A stretch of 64,000 bases of DNA from Hymenochaete sp. R1 (GCA_019400425.1 JAFREE010000105.1:1-64000), one strand, 5' to 3'; numbered from the stretch's first letter, positions 11,494 through 23,371 are shown. The notes: generated from the letters alone by a model not told the origin. Program-made: numbers and translations.

Positions 11494-12004
11494 CTGCGAC
11501 AGTCGGGAGCTCGATCAACTTCGTTACTCTCAAGACATCATCAAATGTGTTCTACTCACTGTGTGATCTTGCTCTTGAGGACGGTTTGAATTTGTTTCGC
11601 GGACTGCAGCGTGAATACTATCTGTGAGGTGAGGATCAGCACATGGGAAAGTTAGGGAGTGTAACTGTATAGCTATTTCACGTGACATTATTTAACCAAA
11701 TTAGGCTATTGAACATTTCACTTTAAAAATAGACTTCATTCAGTATTTCATTGATATTGTATTTGTGCGTGAATGTAGGCACCCGAGTGAAGCCCCGCGC
11801 ACTAGTTTGCTTTTTTGTAACGCGGATTAGTTCTTACATATCCGGGAGAAGGGTATAACCTTATGTATCGGGGTTTTGTATTTTACATGAATAATATAAA
11901 GATTAGTCTCTCAAGTATGAGAGTCGTTGTATAACAGAATTCTGGTCCCCAAATCCACCTTTCCCGCGCTGCATGGTATTGCAGTGCGCAAGTTCCTCTC
12001 TGTT
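11494..12004. other. Intergenic, uL15 promoter side
   Basis: About 510 bases between the uL15 start and the 3' end of the Rab GAP gene. It holds the uL15 leader and promoter and an AT-rich stretch (11690-11770, 11870-11910) likely to be the Rab GAP 3' UTR. No further gene is supported. Confidence 0.4.
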
Positions 12005-14157
12005 CTACCACCAAAAACCATCCCGAAGGCGCTCGGCACCGCTATGTACCATATGCTTCGCGAATCGCGCTGCTCTGTGAATACGGTCCGAACGAATAGT
12101 CCCTCTATCGTTGCGTGCCGAGTAAATAGCAACTGCCACCGCAAGAGTGACGACGGCGCCAGTGAGGACTGTTTTTTTGTCTATTCGTACTGTCGGGAAT
12201 TTTTTGCTTTTCCGTAACCTTCGTTTTGCCCTTGAGCTGGAACGCCTTTCTTCTTCCTTTGCTGCCTCAGCCGCCTCGTCAGGGTCGGTGAATGGGAGGA
12301 CAATGAGTGATTTGTTTGTTGCCATCGCTTCTGCCTCCGCATCTGAAGGTAAATCATGCGGGTTCTCTGACCAAGTGTTGACAACGCTTTGGGGACCGAG
12401 GATCTCTGAGACGTGCAAGGCGGGCGTCCATGGTGGATATTGCACGAAGAGAGCATCTGCGTGCTCCAAAAGAGAAGGCAACGATACGGTCGGCCGTTTC
12501 GGTTGCATGGGTGACGATGAAGTCGTCGAAGGTGTAGGTGAGTTGGAGCGAGACAGAGGTTCTGTATCATCGTGTTTTTCTGAGGAGCCAGGTGTTGACT
12601 TGAGGTCGTCGGAAGAGACATTTGAAGCGATGGAAGACCCAGGTAAGGATATGTCGCTCTGTTCCGAAGCGTCCGTCTTTGTCTGGATATGCATCAGCTC
12701 TCCAGGCCCTGACGATTGAAAGGCTCGGTCTCCACTTTCCGTTTCTGATTTCTCTTCACTATTGGTAGGAAGCGGAACGGTCACCGATTCCGCAGACTCA
12801 GACTTGTATCCGACATTTGATTGCCCATTATTGAGAAGGTCATCGGTTAGAACGTTTCCTATGTCGGAATCACCTTCTATTTTCACATCGCCATCTGAAA
12901 GCTCAGGGAGCGTTGTTAAGAGAGAATGGAGCATTCCTTCTTCGCCTTCCTCCTCCATCTTTAAAGCCTCGTCCTTCCGAGACAGCGTGAACTGTGAAAA
13001 CGGGTATAAATTCATATTTAGCGCAAAGAAGAGAACTCGCTTACAGACACAGCGAGATAGACAATGGCCAATGGTGGCCGACACAGAAGGTAATCAAAGA
13101 CATGTTGAATCAAAGAAATTGTCGGAACATCGTGAGAGAATAGTGTCAGCAGGTTGGACAGTGCAAAGTATGGTAGCGGCGTGTTCCTACATTTAAAATT
13201 AGCAACAAAAACGGATATGTAGGGACGGGCTACCTCTCCAACAACATTGCAAAATCCGGATCCACAAGCCTCAATAAGTATTTCAGGATCCTCAAAAACC
13301 ACATGTATCAAGCACGGCAAAATACGTCTCGGAAAAATGAAGGCTCACTGCAAAAGCCCTAAAAGAGGCTCTAATCCCTCGCCCATTGCATCTCGAAGTC
13401 GATGGAGACTCAGTTTCTCTGCACAAACCAATTGCTTCTCCAGAGGCACTGTCAAGAGTATAACAGTTATAATATCATGATATCCCTGTAACGTTGATTA
13501 TTCTGGTCGAGTTCCAGAACAAAAGCTAGGAAATAAAGTACCTGAAAATAGCTGAGACGACGATGCTTCCGGAAAACCGCAGTTATTAGGTCGTTGAGCT
13601 TCTCTTGCATCTCTTCGCGGCTCAGCTCGCTATCTAAGACCGAGTTGAATACAACGTGCATTAGATTTAAATAATTTCGAATTATTGCGCACCTGCTGAA
13701 TAGAGTACAAAACTGCGATCGGTGTCAAGTTTGATTTGACGTTCGTCGGAATGGGGTTCCGCAGTTGATGGTTCACAAGATATATCGGACTCTGGAATAT
13801 ATCCCGATTCCAACTCGTCCCCACCCGACTCAAGTTTTGGAGGTGGTTTCCTCTTGACCCGATGTCTAAGTCCAGTCACGGAGGTATCATCTGACTCTTG
13901 CTTCGGGGTCACCAATGGATCGCTTTCTGAATGAAGCAGAAATGGCCTTTCTGAAGGTCAGAATTCATCATTAAGCACAATTTTTCGAGATCCACACACC
14001 AAGCAACCTTTCTTGCTGCACCAAACCCACCCGGCTTCAAGCTCAGTCTCCGTAACTTATCCCAGTTCTTTAGTTGAACGGCTTGCACCACGTCGATGCC
14101 TTCCGTCGTTTCCTCGAAGTCTTCCTGTGGGTTTTTTTCGTCAAGCTCGCCCTTCAT
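12005..14157 (-). CDS. TBC-domain Rab GTPase-activating protein (TBC1D20/Gyp8 type)
   Basis: Accelerates GTP hydrolysis on an ER/Golgi Rab (Rab1/Ypt1 in the known family members). Exons (minus): 14157-14000, 13946-13693, 13633-13542, 13485-13349, 13290-13234, 13186-13045, 12991-12005; 608 residues. The TBC domain starts with PGGFGAARKVAWP (~40-55); the dual-finger catalytic residues are both present: IKLDTDR (IxxDxxR, Arg finger) and YFQGYHDI (YxQ, Gln finger). The segment DPDFAMLLE then TPLPYFALSNLLTLFSHD completes the domain. After a long acidic/Ser-rich linker, a C-terminal hydrophobic helix (VLTGAVVTLAVAVAIYS) suggests a tail anchor, as in TBC1D20. The gene is divergent from the PAQR gene with 342 bases between starts. 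Confidence 0.9.
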
Positions 14158-14499
14158 AAGTTTTAAGAATCAGGTGCTAAGAGTACGTGGTTTCTGGAGG
14201 ATGAATGATGACGGGTGATTTGAAAGGTGAAGGAACACGGGGAGTCGTAACTCGCGTGAAGTGCTGCGCGGAGCGTGCTCTGAAGAATGACGTAAAAGGA
14301 AGTATTTCACGTGATGCAATAATTTCCTTCCGGAAGTCGGGCTGCAAGAGCTGCTGCAAAGGACTGGGCGACTTTCTTCCGCTTTCTTCCATCATCTTTT
14401 TCATTTTCACCAAGAGGCCTCGAGACTCTCTAGAAGAGGCTACTGTTTCTTTTTATAGTCTTTAACCTGCCAAAAAAAACTTCTTGGCCCCCTTCAATA
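14158..14499. promoter_or_regulatory. Shared upstream region of the Rab GAP and PAQR genes
   Basis: The two genes start 342 bases apart and point away from each other, so this segment is presumably a bidirectional promoter. I see no diagnostic binding site. Confidence 0.45.
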
Positions 14500-15853
14500 A
14501 TGGCTTTGCGAGAAAGAAAGATACCACAAAAGCTTTCACATGTGATTGATGAAGTCAAACTAGCGGAACTCGATGCGTTTGAGTATGTCAAGACGCTTAC
14601 ATGGCACCAGATCGAGCACTGGCAGCAGGATAATGAATACATTATAAATGGTTATCGGAGGTATGTCTAGCTCTCAATACAAAAGGTGCCAAACTGAAAA
14701 CATTCGATGATTGCCATAGAGCTCAAAATAGTTGGAGAGAGTGCTTCCGGTCCATATTTGGATGTGAGTAATCCCTTTGAGCTCCACTAGAAGAGTTAGT
14801 TGATGCAAATCTGTTCAGATATTCACAATGAAACGGGTATGTGCACGCCTTGTTACCGAAGACGTTCAGCATGCATGATATCATGAACTTGACAGTCAAT
14901 ATCCACAGCCACCTCTGGGGCGCCGTTCTCTTTCTTCTTCTACTACTATCAAACAACCAACTAGTCGTCAAAAGATATGAGGGTACTACATGGGTTGATT
15001 CTGCAATGTTCTCCGTCTTTTTGGCGTCGGCAGTATTCTGCTTGACTTCAAGTTCCTTTTATCACATGGCTATCAGTCATTCTGAAGTCGTAAGTTTGCA
15101 ATTTTCTAAAATACAACTCATGGCATTCGTAGATCGAATGCCTCCTTATGACTCTTTTCTAGGTTGGGAAGCGATGTAATGCTTTGGATTACTCTGGGAT
15201 TATCGGTACGCTTCGCCCCTTCCTAAATTACCTATCGCTTACTCCGATATGAAGTCTTGATTGTCGGGTCCTTCTTTCCTGCTATTTACTATGGTTTTTT
15301 CTGCGACCCAATCCTTCAACACATATACTTAAGCGCCATACTACTTACAGGCACTGGTGGGTCTATTTTTATTTTCTCGGACTTGAGTTTCTCTGAGAAG
15401 TCATAATAGGTGCCGCATATATCGTCCTTAACCCCGAATATTCCAAACCTTCCCACCGAGGTGCGCGGACCAAAGTATTTATCTTTCTCGGCTTGTGTGC
15501 TGTCTTCCCTGTCACGCATGCCCTGTATTCCAACGGTCTTCAGCGACTCCGATCGGAAATGGGCCTGGATTATTTGGTCTTGTCTGGGATATTGTATATT
15601 TTCGGGGCGTTGCTATAGTGAGCTTCTTCCTTTTACTTATGCAAATGAGAATGTTTAGTTGAGAATGACTAACTACGACTCCAGTGCCAACCGAATACCG
15701 GAGCGTTTCTCGCCTGGTTCTTTCGACTATTTCTTTGCCTCGCATCAAATTTTCCACTTCATGGTTGTCCTTGCCGCACTTTGTCATTATGCATCGGTTC
15801 TGAAAGCTATTGAACATTGGCATGGGATGCAGGCTGGTGCCTGTCCAAATTGA
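14500..15853 (+). CDS. PAQR / hemolysin-III family seven-helix membrane protein (Izh/AdipoR-like)
   Basis: Eukaryotic relatives of the adiponectin receptors; yeast Izh proteins act in zinc and sterol/lipid homeostasis. Eight exons: 14500-14660, 14720-14763, 14819-14836, 14896-15089, 15163-15205, 15255-15356, 15410-15617, 15685-15853; 312 residues. Motifs: WQQDNEYIINGYR near residue 45, IHNETVNIHSHLWGA, the zinc-ligand SSSFYHM segment, DYSGI, and a C-terminal SHQIFHFMVV (HxxxH) that supplies the last ligands. Seven hydrophobic segments are visible. Exon 3 is only 18 nt (it encodes part of IHNET) but both flanking introns have normal lengths and signals. It is divergent from the Rab GAP gene. 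Confidence 0.92.
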
Positions 15854-16175
15854 GCCAGTACATATTACTTTCTTGAGATCCAGTATTCACGATTACTCTT
15901 AATACATCTAATAGATGATATACGTTTGTGGATTTTTCTCATACAAATTAAAATAGGTTTAGATTAGATAATCAATACAACTCAAGTCTACTACAGCAGA
16001 TAATCACGGGCTGTTCCTTCCTGGTTTAGTCTAAGTGCTCGCTCTCCGAACTACAAATTCGACTGAGTCATATTCATTCTGTGAGTTTCAGATGATTCTA
16101 GCCCCGCTCTCATCTATAAAAAGACATAACGCCGTCTGATCATAATAGAGCATTTCTGGATTTGTGTCTACCAGA
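15854..16175. other. Intergenic between PAQR and GNAT genes
   Basis: AT-rich 322-base spacer (especially 15900-15990) between two plus-strand genes; probable PAQR 3' UTR followed by the GNAT promoter. No gene seen. Confidence 0.4.
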
Positions 16176-17045
16176 ATGGCTTTCCAGATCCGACGAGCAA
16201 CCGAAGAGGACATCGTTCGTACTGTCCTGATCGCAGCTATGCAGTAGCTCTGAGCTGATGCGCCTTGTGTAGGGCGATATCATCGGCCTCGTAAAAGAAC
16301 TGGTCAGATAATGACGAGCCTGAGTATACGAGCTGTTGACACATCCCCGCAGGCTGTCTACGAAAAGGCTGAAGATAAGGCCAAGGCCACCCCGGAGCTC
16401 GTAATTTTCATACGTTTCGTCTCTTTTGTCAGTTTGATCGTTGACATCCGTACTACTACCAGATCAAACAGAATTTGTTCGCCGATTCCTTCGGCCATGC
16501 ACTTCTAGCCATCTCGCCAGATGGAAAGGCTATCGGCCTCGCGCTTTATTTCTTCAACTTTTCGACCTGGACTGGGCGACCAGGGCTCTACGTGAAGAAA
16601 CGTGCTCCGTTTCTGTAGATGACACTGACATTGAATTTGATATAGCTTGAGGATCTCTTCGTCAAGCCCGAGTTTCGATCCAAGGGCATTGGAAAGGCAT
16701 TCTTCGCCGAGCTCGCAACTGTCGCTCAGGAGAAGGTGAGCCATAAGAGTAAAATGTCTGGGACGAACGGAGTACGCTGATGACCGGCCATCGAATAGAA
16801 TTGCGCACGGATGGATTGGTCGGTCCTTACGGTACGCGCTATCACATATATCTACAAGACAATGATACGGAGCGGGTAAATGACGCTAATATGGATCAAT
16901 GGCGTAGTGGAACGAACCATCGATCAAGTTCTATATGGAGGGTCTTGGTGCAACGAGGATGGATGAATGGGTTGGGATGCGCCTTGAAGAGGAGGGCATT
17001 GAGAAACTCAAAAGGCTCAGTTTCAAAGAGAAGCCCTCACATTAA
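16176..17045 (+). CDS. GNAT N-acetyltransferase, spermidine/thialysine acetyltransferase-like
   Basis: Transfers acetyl from acetyl-CoA to a small amine; the SSAT/thialysine type is suggested by length (168 residues) and motif order. Seven exons: 16176-16223, 16273-16302, 16353-16400, 16472-16591, 16646-16735, 16799-16831, 16908-17045. Motifs: FQIRRATEEDI at the N-terminus, LVKELAVYEKA, SPDGKAIGLALYFFNFSTW, LYLEDLFVKPEFRSKGIGKA (acetyl-CoA loop RxxGxG, ~residue 93-98), and WNEPSIKFYMEGLGA near the C-terminus. Introns 1 and 2 appear to use weak GTC donors (GTCCTG, GTCAGA); the first junction is the least certain and may change residues 14-18. The rest of the chain is well supported. Confidence 0.87.
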
Positions 17046-17767
17046 AATGTAGAAAAAGGGAACAACTGTAGGAAGGTCGTCATGAAGGTCTAAGCTCAGG
17101 CATGTTAGAAGTACGAGACCTAAGCATCACAGGTTCGGCACGGAGGGAGAGCCAATGGGATCGTTGCCGAATCAAGCGAGACCGACATCGTGACGATTTG
17201 TCTGAGTCCATACACCAACTCCTCGAATTTCGCCGCGCTGAAAGATTGAGATGCTCCGGCTTTCCGTACAGTGATTGTAAGTGAAAGTCAAGGAAGACGA
17301 ATTGATTCGGAATTTCTGTGTAGAGTAAATCGTGAGAAATGTACTTGTTGATGGAAGGGAGGCGCGTCGTTCCCTAGCCCAGCGTGTCCAGCTTGAACAG
17401 CGACCACTACTGACTTTACCACTGCCATATCGCTTTCTTATAAAACTGTGCACTCTAGGAATTGACGGAAACTTGTGCATTAACCAGTCCAGAGAATTCG
17501 CACGGAGAGAAGTAAAAGCAACGGTGTCTCGTCTGACCGCGTTTCCGTCTTTTGTGCAGCACTTGCCACCTTGAGACCCCTTTGTCCGTGCGGTTCAATT
17601 ACCACAGACGCTCCAGAGTCCAGCTGCGAACAAAGCGAAGGTGGTTCGTAGGGTCTCAGGCCTTTAGTGTCACGTAGGTTATCTCGAACTCCTTTGTGCT
17701 CGTGGAGTATATCATTGGCACTCGGAGCGTGTTCCCGGATTTGTTCTCATTCGTGCGTCCTGCTTGC
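17046..17767. other. Intergenic, no gene seen
   Basis: 722 bases between GNAT and the first F-box gene. ORFs at 17332-17574 (plus) and 17172-17480 (minus) overlap each other antiparallel and show no family motif or plausible splice partners. The downstream end serves as F-box promoter or leader. Confidence 0.4.
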
Positions 17768-19853
17768 ATGTGGTATGTCTCCCCACAACCTTTGCGGCAT
17801 AAAGGCTTGCTCTTCTCTCCCTAGGGAGATGCTTGAGAACATCTTGTTCTACTGCAGCGTGCCAGACATCCTCCAGTGCGAGAGGGTGCGTCCGTTAGCC
17901 TTTCAACACCTGCTATTAACTAACAAACTGCATTTCAGGCATTCAAAGCGTTTGCAGGCGCTGTGATCTCGAAAAGGCTCTGGTTGATAAAGCTCCGCCA
18001 ACTCGACGCAAAGAGAGCCCCCAACCTCCTGCCGCACCACAATCCGGCCAGTCTCACCTATCTCGAACTGCGAAAGCTGGTTGTCGATGCTTACCGCACT
18101 TACAAGCACGTCATAGAAGGAAATCCTCAGTACTCTTTCCAAAGAAGTGTCAAATTGATCGACCCATTTCTTGGAAGCGGTCGTGGACTGCCTTGTGGGC
18201 GCCAGGATAACGAGGACGACTGTATCAAGCTTACTCCTGGGGAAGATATCTTTTAGTCGCATGGAGCAATGTACTGGCAAATCTCTCCAATATTGAAAAA
18301 TTCTATGCAACTACACTTCAGATTTACGATTTGCAGGAGGGTTCCGAGCTAATTTTGACTATTTATGAGTCTGCCCGGTCTGGCTTTCTTCTGTCTTTTG
18401 CTTTCGAACTATGCGATGACGGAAGATTGCGTGTTGCAGCTATGTTTGACTATGCTGGTGCGTCATTGTGAAGCACTGTCATGGGGATATTCATATTGAC
18501 AAATTTCCTCGGCTTAGTTCCATTGTCTGGATATGGAAGGTCTGTCCATCTACCTCGCGCTCTAAAGATCCGCTAATCGACGGTTTATTCTCAGCTGGTT
18601 ACAAGTGTATGAAGTTACAGTATTAAATGGTCCCCCAGTCAGCTACATGAACTCGATTCTATATCAGACGCCCCTAACCAACGTCACACTACTGGAATCT
18701 GTTCTTCTATGCGGTGAACATGCGATTATTACGCCTAAAGATAGTGATGTACTTGAAGTAGTGAATTGGAGGAAGAAGCAATCGTCAATGCTGTATCATG
18801 TACGTGTCTTCGGGTTTTTAATCATTCGCTTTCCTTGACTCCGTGCACCTCCAGCAAACAATTCCCGGGACGCGTCGCATTCTATCGACGGCTCTTCATA
18901 AGAACTTCTTGTTTTATATCGATCTGTTTATGCTGGAGGGTCGGTCGAGATCTTCGACGAACACTTTTCGTGTCGTAGACCTGGGTCAAGTATTTAAGCA
19001 AGTCAATGAAACGACAAAACGAATAGAACTCATTGATGTTGAAGTTTGCTCCGTCGTGCTAACTGCTCCCTTCGAGAAGTCTATCTATATATTCGGCGCA
19101 TCGCAAATGGCGGTATCGAATACGCCGTGGGCCAGCGAGAAGAAGGACGGTGACCTGACAGTGACCCTTTTTGGTTGGCACAATCGACATTTGATGAGAG
19201 TACTGGGAGATAACGATAGACAAGGGGACAGCGACGACAACGACGACAATGACGATGTGAGCAACGACGACAGCGAAAGCAACGAGGAGGATGAAGGCGA
19301 CGACGCGGCCTCCTTTGAGAGTCAGACATCGATTGATGAAAGGCCGATACACGAAAAAGTCACAGCTGATGATGAGCAAGTGGAAGAAAGCCTTGACGAT
19401 ATGACCTCCGACAGTGATGATTCCGAATTCGATAATATCATATCGACCTACGGAGGACCACCACCCGAAACTATGAAGGACTACTGCCGCGAATTCAGCA
19501 TCGAGCTCCAGTCCCACTCTTCTTCAGATATGACACCCATCTCGCTCAGAACATCAAAGTGGACGCCCCTTCCAGTGTTAAGCATGTATAATGGATCCAT
19601 AATAAGGAGCGTCCCTTCAAACAATGCCAGGTGTTTGTTGGATTTCGTTCCTCATCGCTACGATCGGAGTATTTTTCGGTTAGTTTGCTCGGACGAGAAT
19701 GGACATCTTATACTTGCAAAATTGCTTCCTTGCATTACAGACCGGGTTTACAGTCGGAGGACTAGAATGACACCTGCGATTGAGCCTTTCAGCGGCGCCC
19801 TCATTTGTCCTGGCATCGAGCCATTGACTGTTGACATCTTTCTTCCCGATTAG
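17768..19853 (+). CDS. F-box protein with a long acidic insert
   Basis: Probable substrate adaptor of an SCF ubiquitin ligase. Exons: 17768-17772 (ATG plus 2 nt), 17825-17885, 17939-18179, 18257-18457, 18518-18539, 18595-18799, 18855-19853; 577 residues. The F-box is at the extreme N-terminus (EMLENILFYCSVPDILQCERAFKAFA). The remainder has no repeat I can name; beta-rich segments such as FYATTLQIYDLQEGSELIL resemble the C-terminal domains of many agaricomycete F-box proteins. Residues ~370-440 form a very acidic Asp/Glu/Ser/Asn run. The start is uncertain: a stop at about 17682 limits the frame, and 17768 is the first ATG in it, placing a canonical GTATGT donor after five coding bases. Two introns use GTC donors. 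Typical of the large, fast-evolving F-box families of agaricomycetes. Confidence 0.78.
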
Positions 19854-20091
19854 CTCGATTTTTCTTGAAAAAAGAATCGATTGTAGATTCGAGATACATA
19901 TATCATGTGGATCCTAGGAGTAACTTTGAAATGACAATGTATTATGAACGTCATTTATATCGTAGTGGTGTAGTCTCTGAAATTAATAGTGTCAAAGAAA
20001 GGGCGAGTCGTGAGAACTAGTTTCTACACTTGGTGATTTACCGATCACGATTGTCCTCCGTCTCGTAGCTCCTTCTCTGCCTCCTTCCGTC

Positions 20092-20769
20092 ATGAATATG
20101 TTCACGCAATTTAGAAGACCGTGCCTCAGCCTCGAGGGCACTCTCAGAAGGTTTTTGTCCAACAAGCAAACCCACAGGGCGCACACAGAGCAACAACCAC
20201 AGACACCACGACCTCAACGAAACAAAAAACCCAACGCTTCATCCAACTTCGCACCCCCTCGTCAATCTTACACCTCTCACCGCAATGCCCCCGAGACCAC
20301 GAATGACCCAAACCCAAACCCCCACAACCTCACCTCCTCTCCCTCTCCCTCACCTCACCCCTCCGACCTCCTCTCCCAAGACCGCTCAACCCCCACAGAA
20401 CACCTCAAACACCGCCTCGCCATGAAATCGTCCTTCCCCCAAGGCTGGAACCCCCCACGCAAGCTCTCGCGCGACGCCATGTCCGGCCTACGCGCCCTCC
20501 ATCAGCACGACCCAACGCTCTTCTCCACGCCCGTCCTCGCGGAGCGGTTCCGGATCTCGCCGGAGGCGGTGAGGCGGATCCTGCGGAGCAAGTGGGTTGC
20601 GAGGGGGGAGGAGAGGACGAGGTTGGTGAGGAGGGAGAGGAGGAGGAAGGAGGAGTGGGTTAGGGCGGGGAGGGAGAGGGAGAGGGGGGATTTTGAGGAG
20701 AGGATGGAGAGGCTTGAGGAGGTTAGGAGGCGGTTGAGGGGTGGGAGGGATGCGTTTACGTTGAAGTAG
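20092..20769 (+). CDS. RRG9: Rrg9 / neugrin-like mitochondrial protein
   Basis: Yeast Rrg9 is a mitochondrial protein required for respiratory growth and mtDNA maintenance. Single exon, 225 residues. The diagnostic core lies near residues 115-165: FPQGWNPPRKLSRDAM, then ALHQHDPTLFSTPVLAERF, then ISPEAVRRILRSKW. The N-terminus (MNMFTQFRRPCLSLEGTLRRFLS) is basic and hydroxylated, as expected of a mitochondrial presequence. The C-terminal ~55 residues are an Arg/Glu-rich helix. Codon choice changes sharply near 20540: C-ending codons before it, G-ending codons (AGG, GAG, GGG) after it. Convergent with the P450 gene 251 bases downstream. Confidence 0.88.
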   Translation: MNMFTQFRRPCLSLEGTLRRFLSNKQTHRAHTEQQPQTPRPQRNKKPNASSNFAPPRQSYTSHRNAPETTNDPNPNPHNLTSSPSPSPHPSDLLSQDRSTPTEHLKHRLAMKSSFPQGWNPPRKLSRDAMSGLRALHQHDPTLFSTPVLAERFRISPEAVRRILRSKWVARGEERTRLVRRERRRKEEWVRAGRERERGDFEERMERLEEVRRRLRGGRDAFTLK

Positions 20770-20958
20770 TGCGCGGAGGAGGTGGTGGTGGTGGTGAGTG
20801 TTTGTGGGTTTGTAAACGAACGGGGAGGATGCTAACAGAGGTCTTTTCCAGCTGCGTATTGTAATAGAACGTTTTAATTTACACATTCGGAGTGGTGCAT
20901 CAATATTGGACAATTCTTTTTCGAAAAAGTACAAGATATACGGGTTGATAACGTGAAA

Positions 20959-20974
20959 CCCCCCCCCCCCCCCC
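20959..20974. repeat. Poly-C tract, 16 bases
   Basis: An uninterrupted run of 16 C between the ends of the convergent RRG9 and P450 genes. Slippage-prone; the length may vary between isolates or be misread. Confidence 0.9.
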
Positions 20975-21020
20975 TCCCTCAATCTCTCAAGAAAAGAAAA
21001 GGAAAAAAATCCGACAAGAA

Positions 21021-23371
21021 TCAGTGTACATTCCTCCTCCGCATCCCAACTCGACATCCCACCGGCTTCCTCAAGAACCCTTCCCTCGTTTTCAGCTACA
21101 TATTCCAGATCAGATCAGATCAGCAAACTCAAACCCACGACTCCGCAAAACAAACAGAAAAAACGAAGAAAGAAGACTTGAGGGAAAAAAAACTCACTAC
21201 TTCCCCAGGCTTCTCCAACACGAACTCGTACCTCCTAAACAGGTTCCCGATAATCATCAAGAGCTCCATGCTCGCCAAGTTCCTCCCCACGCACGCCCTC
21301 GGTCCGAAACTAAACGGATTGAACGCCTTTTGGAACTTACTCGGCACGCCCCCACTCCCACTACTTCCTCCCCCCTCGCCCCCGGCCTTCCCTTCTCCCG
21401 CTCCCTCACCTCCGCCCCCGACCCCACCCTCCTCCATCGCCTCAATCCACCTCTCAGGCCTAAACACATCCACGTCCTCCCCCCACACGCTCCTATCGCG
21501 ATGCAAGCTATACGTCGGCACGCTGAGCGTGGTGCCCGCGGGGAACGTCCGGCCGAGGACGGTGAGCGAGGCGTTGGGGGGCACGTCGCGCGGGAGGCCG
21601 ATCCCGGAGGTGGAGTGGATGCGGAGGACTTCGTTGATGGTGGCTTCGAGGTAGGGGAGCCGTTTGAGGGTTTCGTGGGGGAGGAGGGGGACTTCGTCTT
21701 CGGAGGTGGGGGAGAGGGAGGCGGCGTCGAGCTCGGCTTGGAGTTTGTGTTGGACGTGCGGGTTCGAGGCGAGGTAGTAGGTGATCGCGCACGAGGAGCT
21801 GTGTGTCAGTGTCAGCGTCAGTCGTAAACATGTACCCGAGCTTCCAAGCCACCACCACTAACGAAAAAAAATAAAAAGAGTAACCAAAACGCACTTGGAC
21901 GTCGTATCACTCCCCGCAATCAACTGCGTCAACGCCTCCGCCGTCAACTCCTCCCTCCCCATCCTCTCCCCCTCCGCGTCCCTCCCCTCCTGGAGCTTGC
22001 TCAACAAATCCACGCGCTCCGTCGGACACGCCAAGCGCTTGCTCACCGCCGCGACCGCTAGCCCCGCGAGGTTCGACACGGCGCGCTGGCCGCGGGCGTA
22101 CCACGGGAGGTAGAGGATGAGCGGGCGCAGGCGGGGTGGGAGGACGCCCATGGAGGCGCTGAATTCGCCGCGGTCGTTGAGGATTTGGACGGCGGGGAGG
22201 GAGGTGAAGGATGTGTTGGTGGAGGTGGCTTCTGGTGAGAGGGAGGCGGGCTCTGAGTCTGTTGTGGAATCGTAATTGGCGATGGCGCGTTTGAGGTCCT
22301 GGGCGACGGGTGCGGAGTCTTTGGCTTTGTCTATCATCCCGAAGGGAGAGCCGAAGGCCAGGTCGCCTGTGTGTGTGCGTGCGTATTTTTCAATGGATGT
22401 GTGGAAAAAATGGGTAAACGTATTTAGCAGGAGCTGTGAGGCGCCGTGATCGTGTTTCGCGTTCGCCGACTCACCAATGATATCAAACGCCAGATAATTG
22501 TACCACGGCAGACAGTCGAACCAAACCCACCCATCCCTCCTCACCCACCCCTCTCCTTCCTCTCCTCTCCCATCCCCTTTCCCACCACCCACACCCCCCT
22601 CCCCCGTCCCACACAACCAATCCCACCTCCCCATCAACGCCCCCACATGCACCCTCGTATGCGGCTCGAACGCCCGCACCGAGCCCGGCGCGAAGATATG
22701 CGAGACGATCTTGCGTTTGCGGGCGTGTTCGGCGCGGGAGCGCGTGTTGAAGAGGCCGCGGCGGATGGAGACGAAGGCGTCGTAGAAGGGGGATTTGAGG
22801 GTGCCGGAGCCGTGGGCGTAGATGGCTTGGAGGGCGGAGGGGTGCGCGATGGAGACGTGGTTGGGGGCGAGGCGGACGAAGGGGCCTGGGGGGTGGGACG
22901 GGGGGTTGGGGAGGGGTGTGTTCATGTGCGTACGTGCGTGTGTATGCGACGAGTGTTGACAGTAGTGAACGCGCCGTTTATTTTTCGGGGTCGTAAGAGC
23001 GACGACATTAATATTCATCGAGAAGAGAGACACAAATAAAAATAAAATAAATAAATAAATTCTGTAAAACCTCAAGGCAAGCTAAGCTCGGGGCCGGACG
23101 TACCATACTCCTCATGCAACGCATGCACCACCTCGGACCGATGTCCCTGCGCCGCCACCCAGCCAAGCCACGCATCGGAGAAACGAGCCAGCAGGGGCCC
23201 CTTCACGCGGTTCGCGCGGATGGAGTGGGCGTCGTGGAGGTATGGGACGAGGAGGAGGGCGAGGAGGAGGACGAGGAATGTGGAGAGGAGGAGGGGGGTT
23301 GGGATTTGGGTGATGGAGAGGAGGGTGGTTAGGATGAGGGAGGGGGAGGATGAGGATGAGTTTGAGGACAT
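21021..23371 (-). CDS. Cytochrome P450 monooxygenase
   Basis: Membrane-anchored heme-thiolate monooxygenase; substrate unknown. Exons (minus): 23371-23104, 22885-22475, 22366-21895, 21798-21198, 21095-21021; 608 residues. An N-terminal hydrophobic anchor (~20-45) is followed by GPFVRLAPNHVSIAHPSAL, the I-helix AGSDTTS (~380), K-helix EVLR (ExxR), a PERW motif and heme-binding FSFGPRACVGRNLA with Cys near residue 553; it ends RKPVGCRVGMRRR. Two Gly-rich low-complexity insertions are present, one in the B-C region (~205) and one between the PERW motif and the heme loop. Intron 1 is long (218 nt) and contains ATAA-type repeats. At 608 residues it is longer than most fungal P450s because of the insertions. 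No other secondary-metabolism gene is adjacent. Confidence 0.92.

Noticed and set aside
13187..13233. ATATCC near 13220 resembling a U12-type AT-AC donor.
   Set aside because: The GTAGCC...TGTAG intron with a GCTAAT branch-like site explains the junction.
13328..13348. A 21 nt ultra-short intron in the Rab GAP gene that would bridge an in-frame TGA.
   Set aside because: A normal 58 nt intron (13291-13348) followed by a 47 nt intron (13187-13233) restores the family segment DPDFAMLLE...TPLPYFALSN in another frame, so no exotic intron is needed.
19059..19517. 152-codon hydrophobic ORF antisense to the F-box gene.
   Set aside because: Reverse complement of Asp/Glu codons gives Val/Ile/Ser-rich frames; no promoter or splice context.
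9034..23371. SDR plus cytochrome P450 as a biosynthetic gene cluster.
   Set aside because: They are over 10 kb apart with housekeeping genes between and no core synthase.
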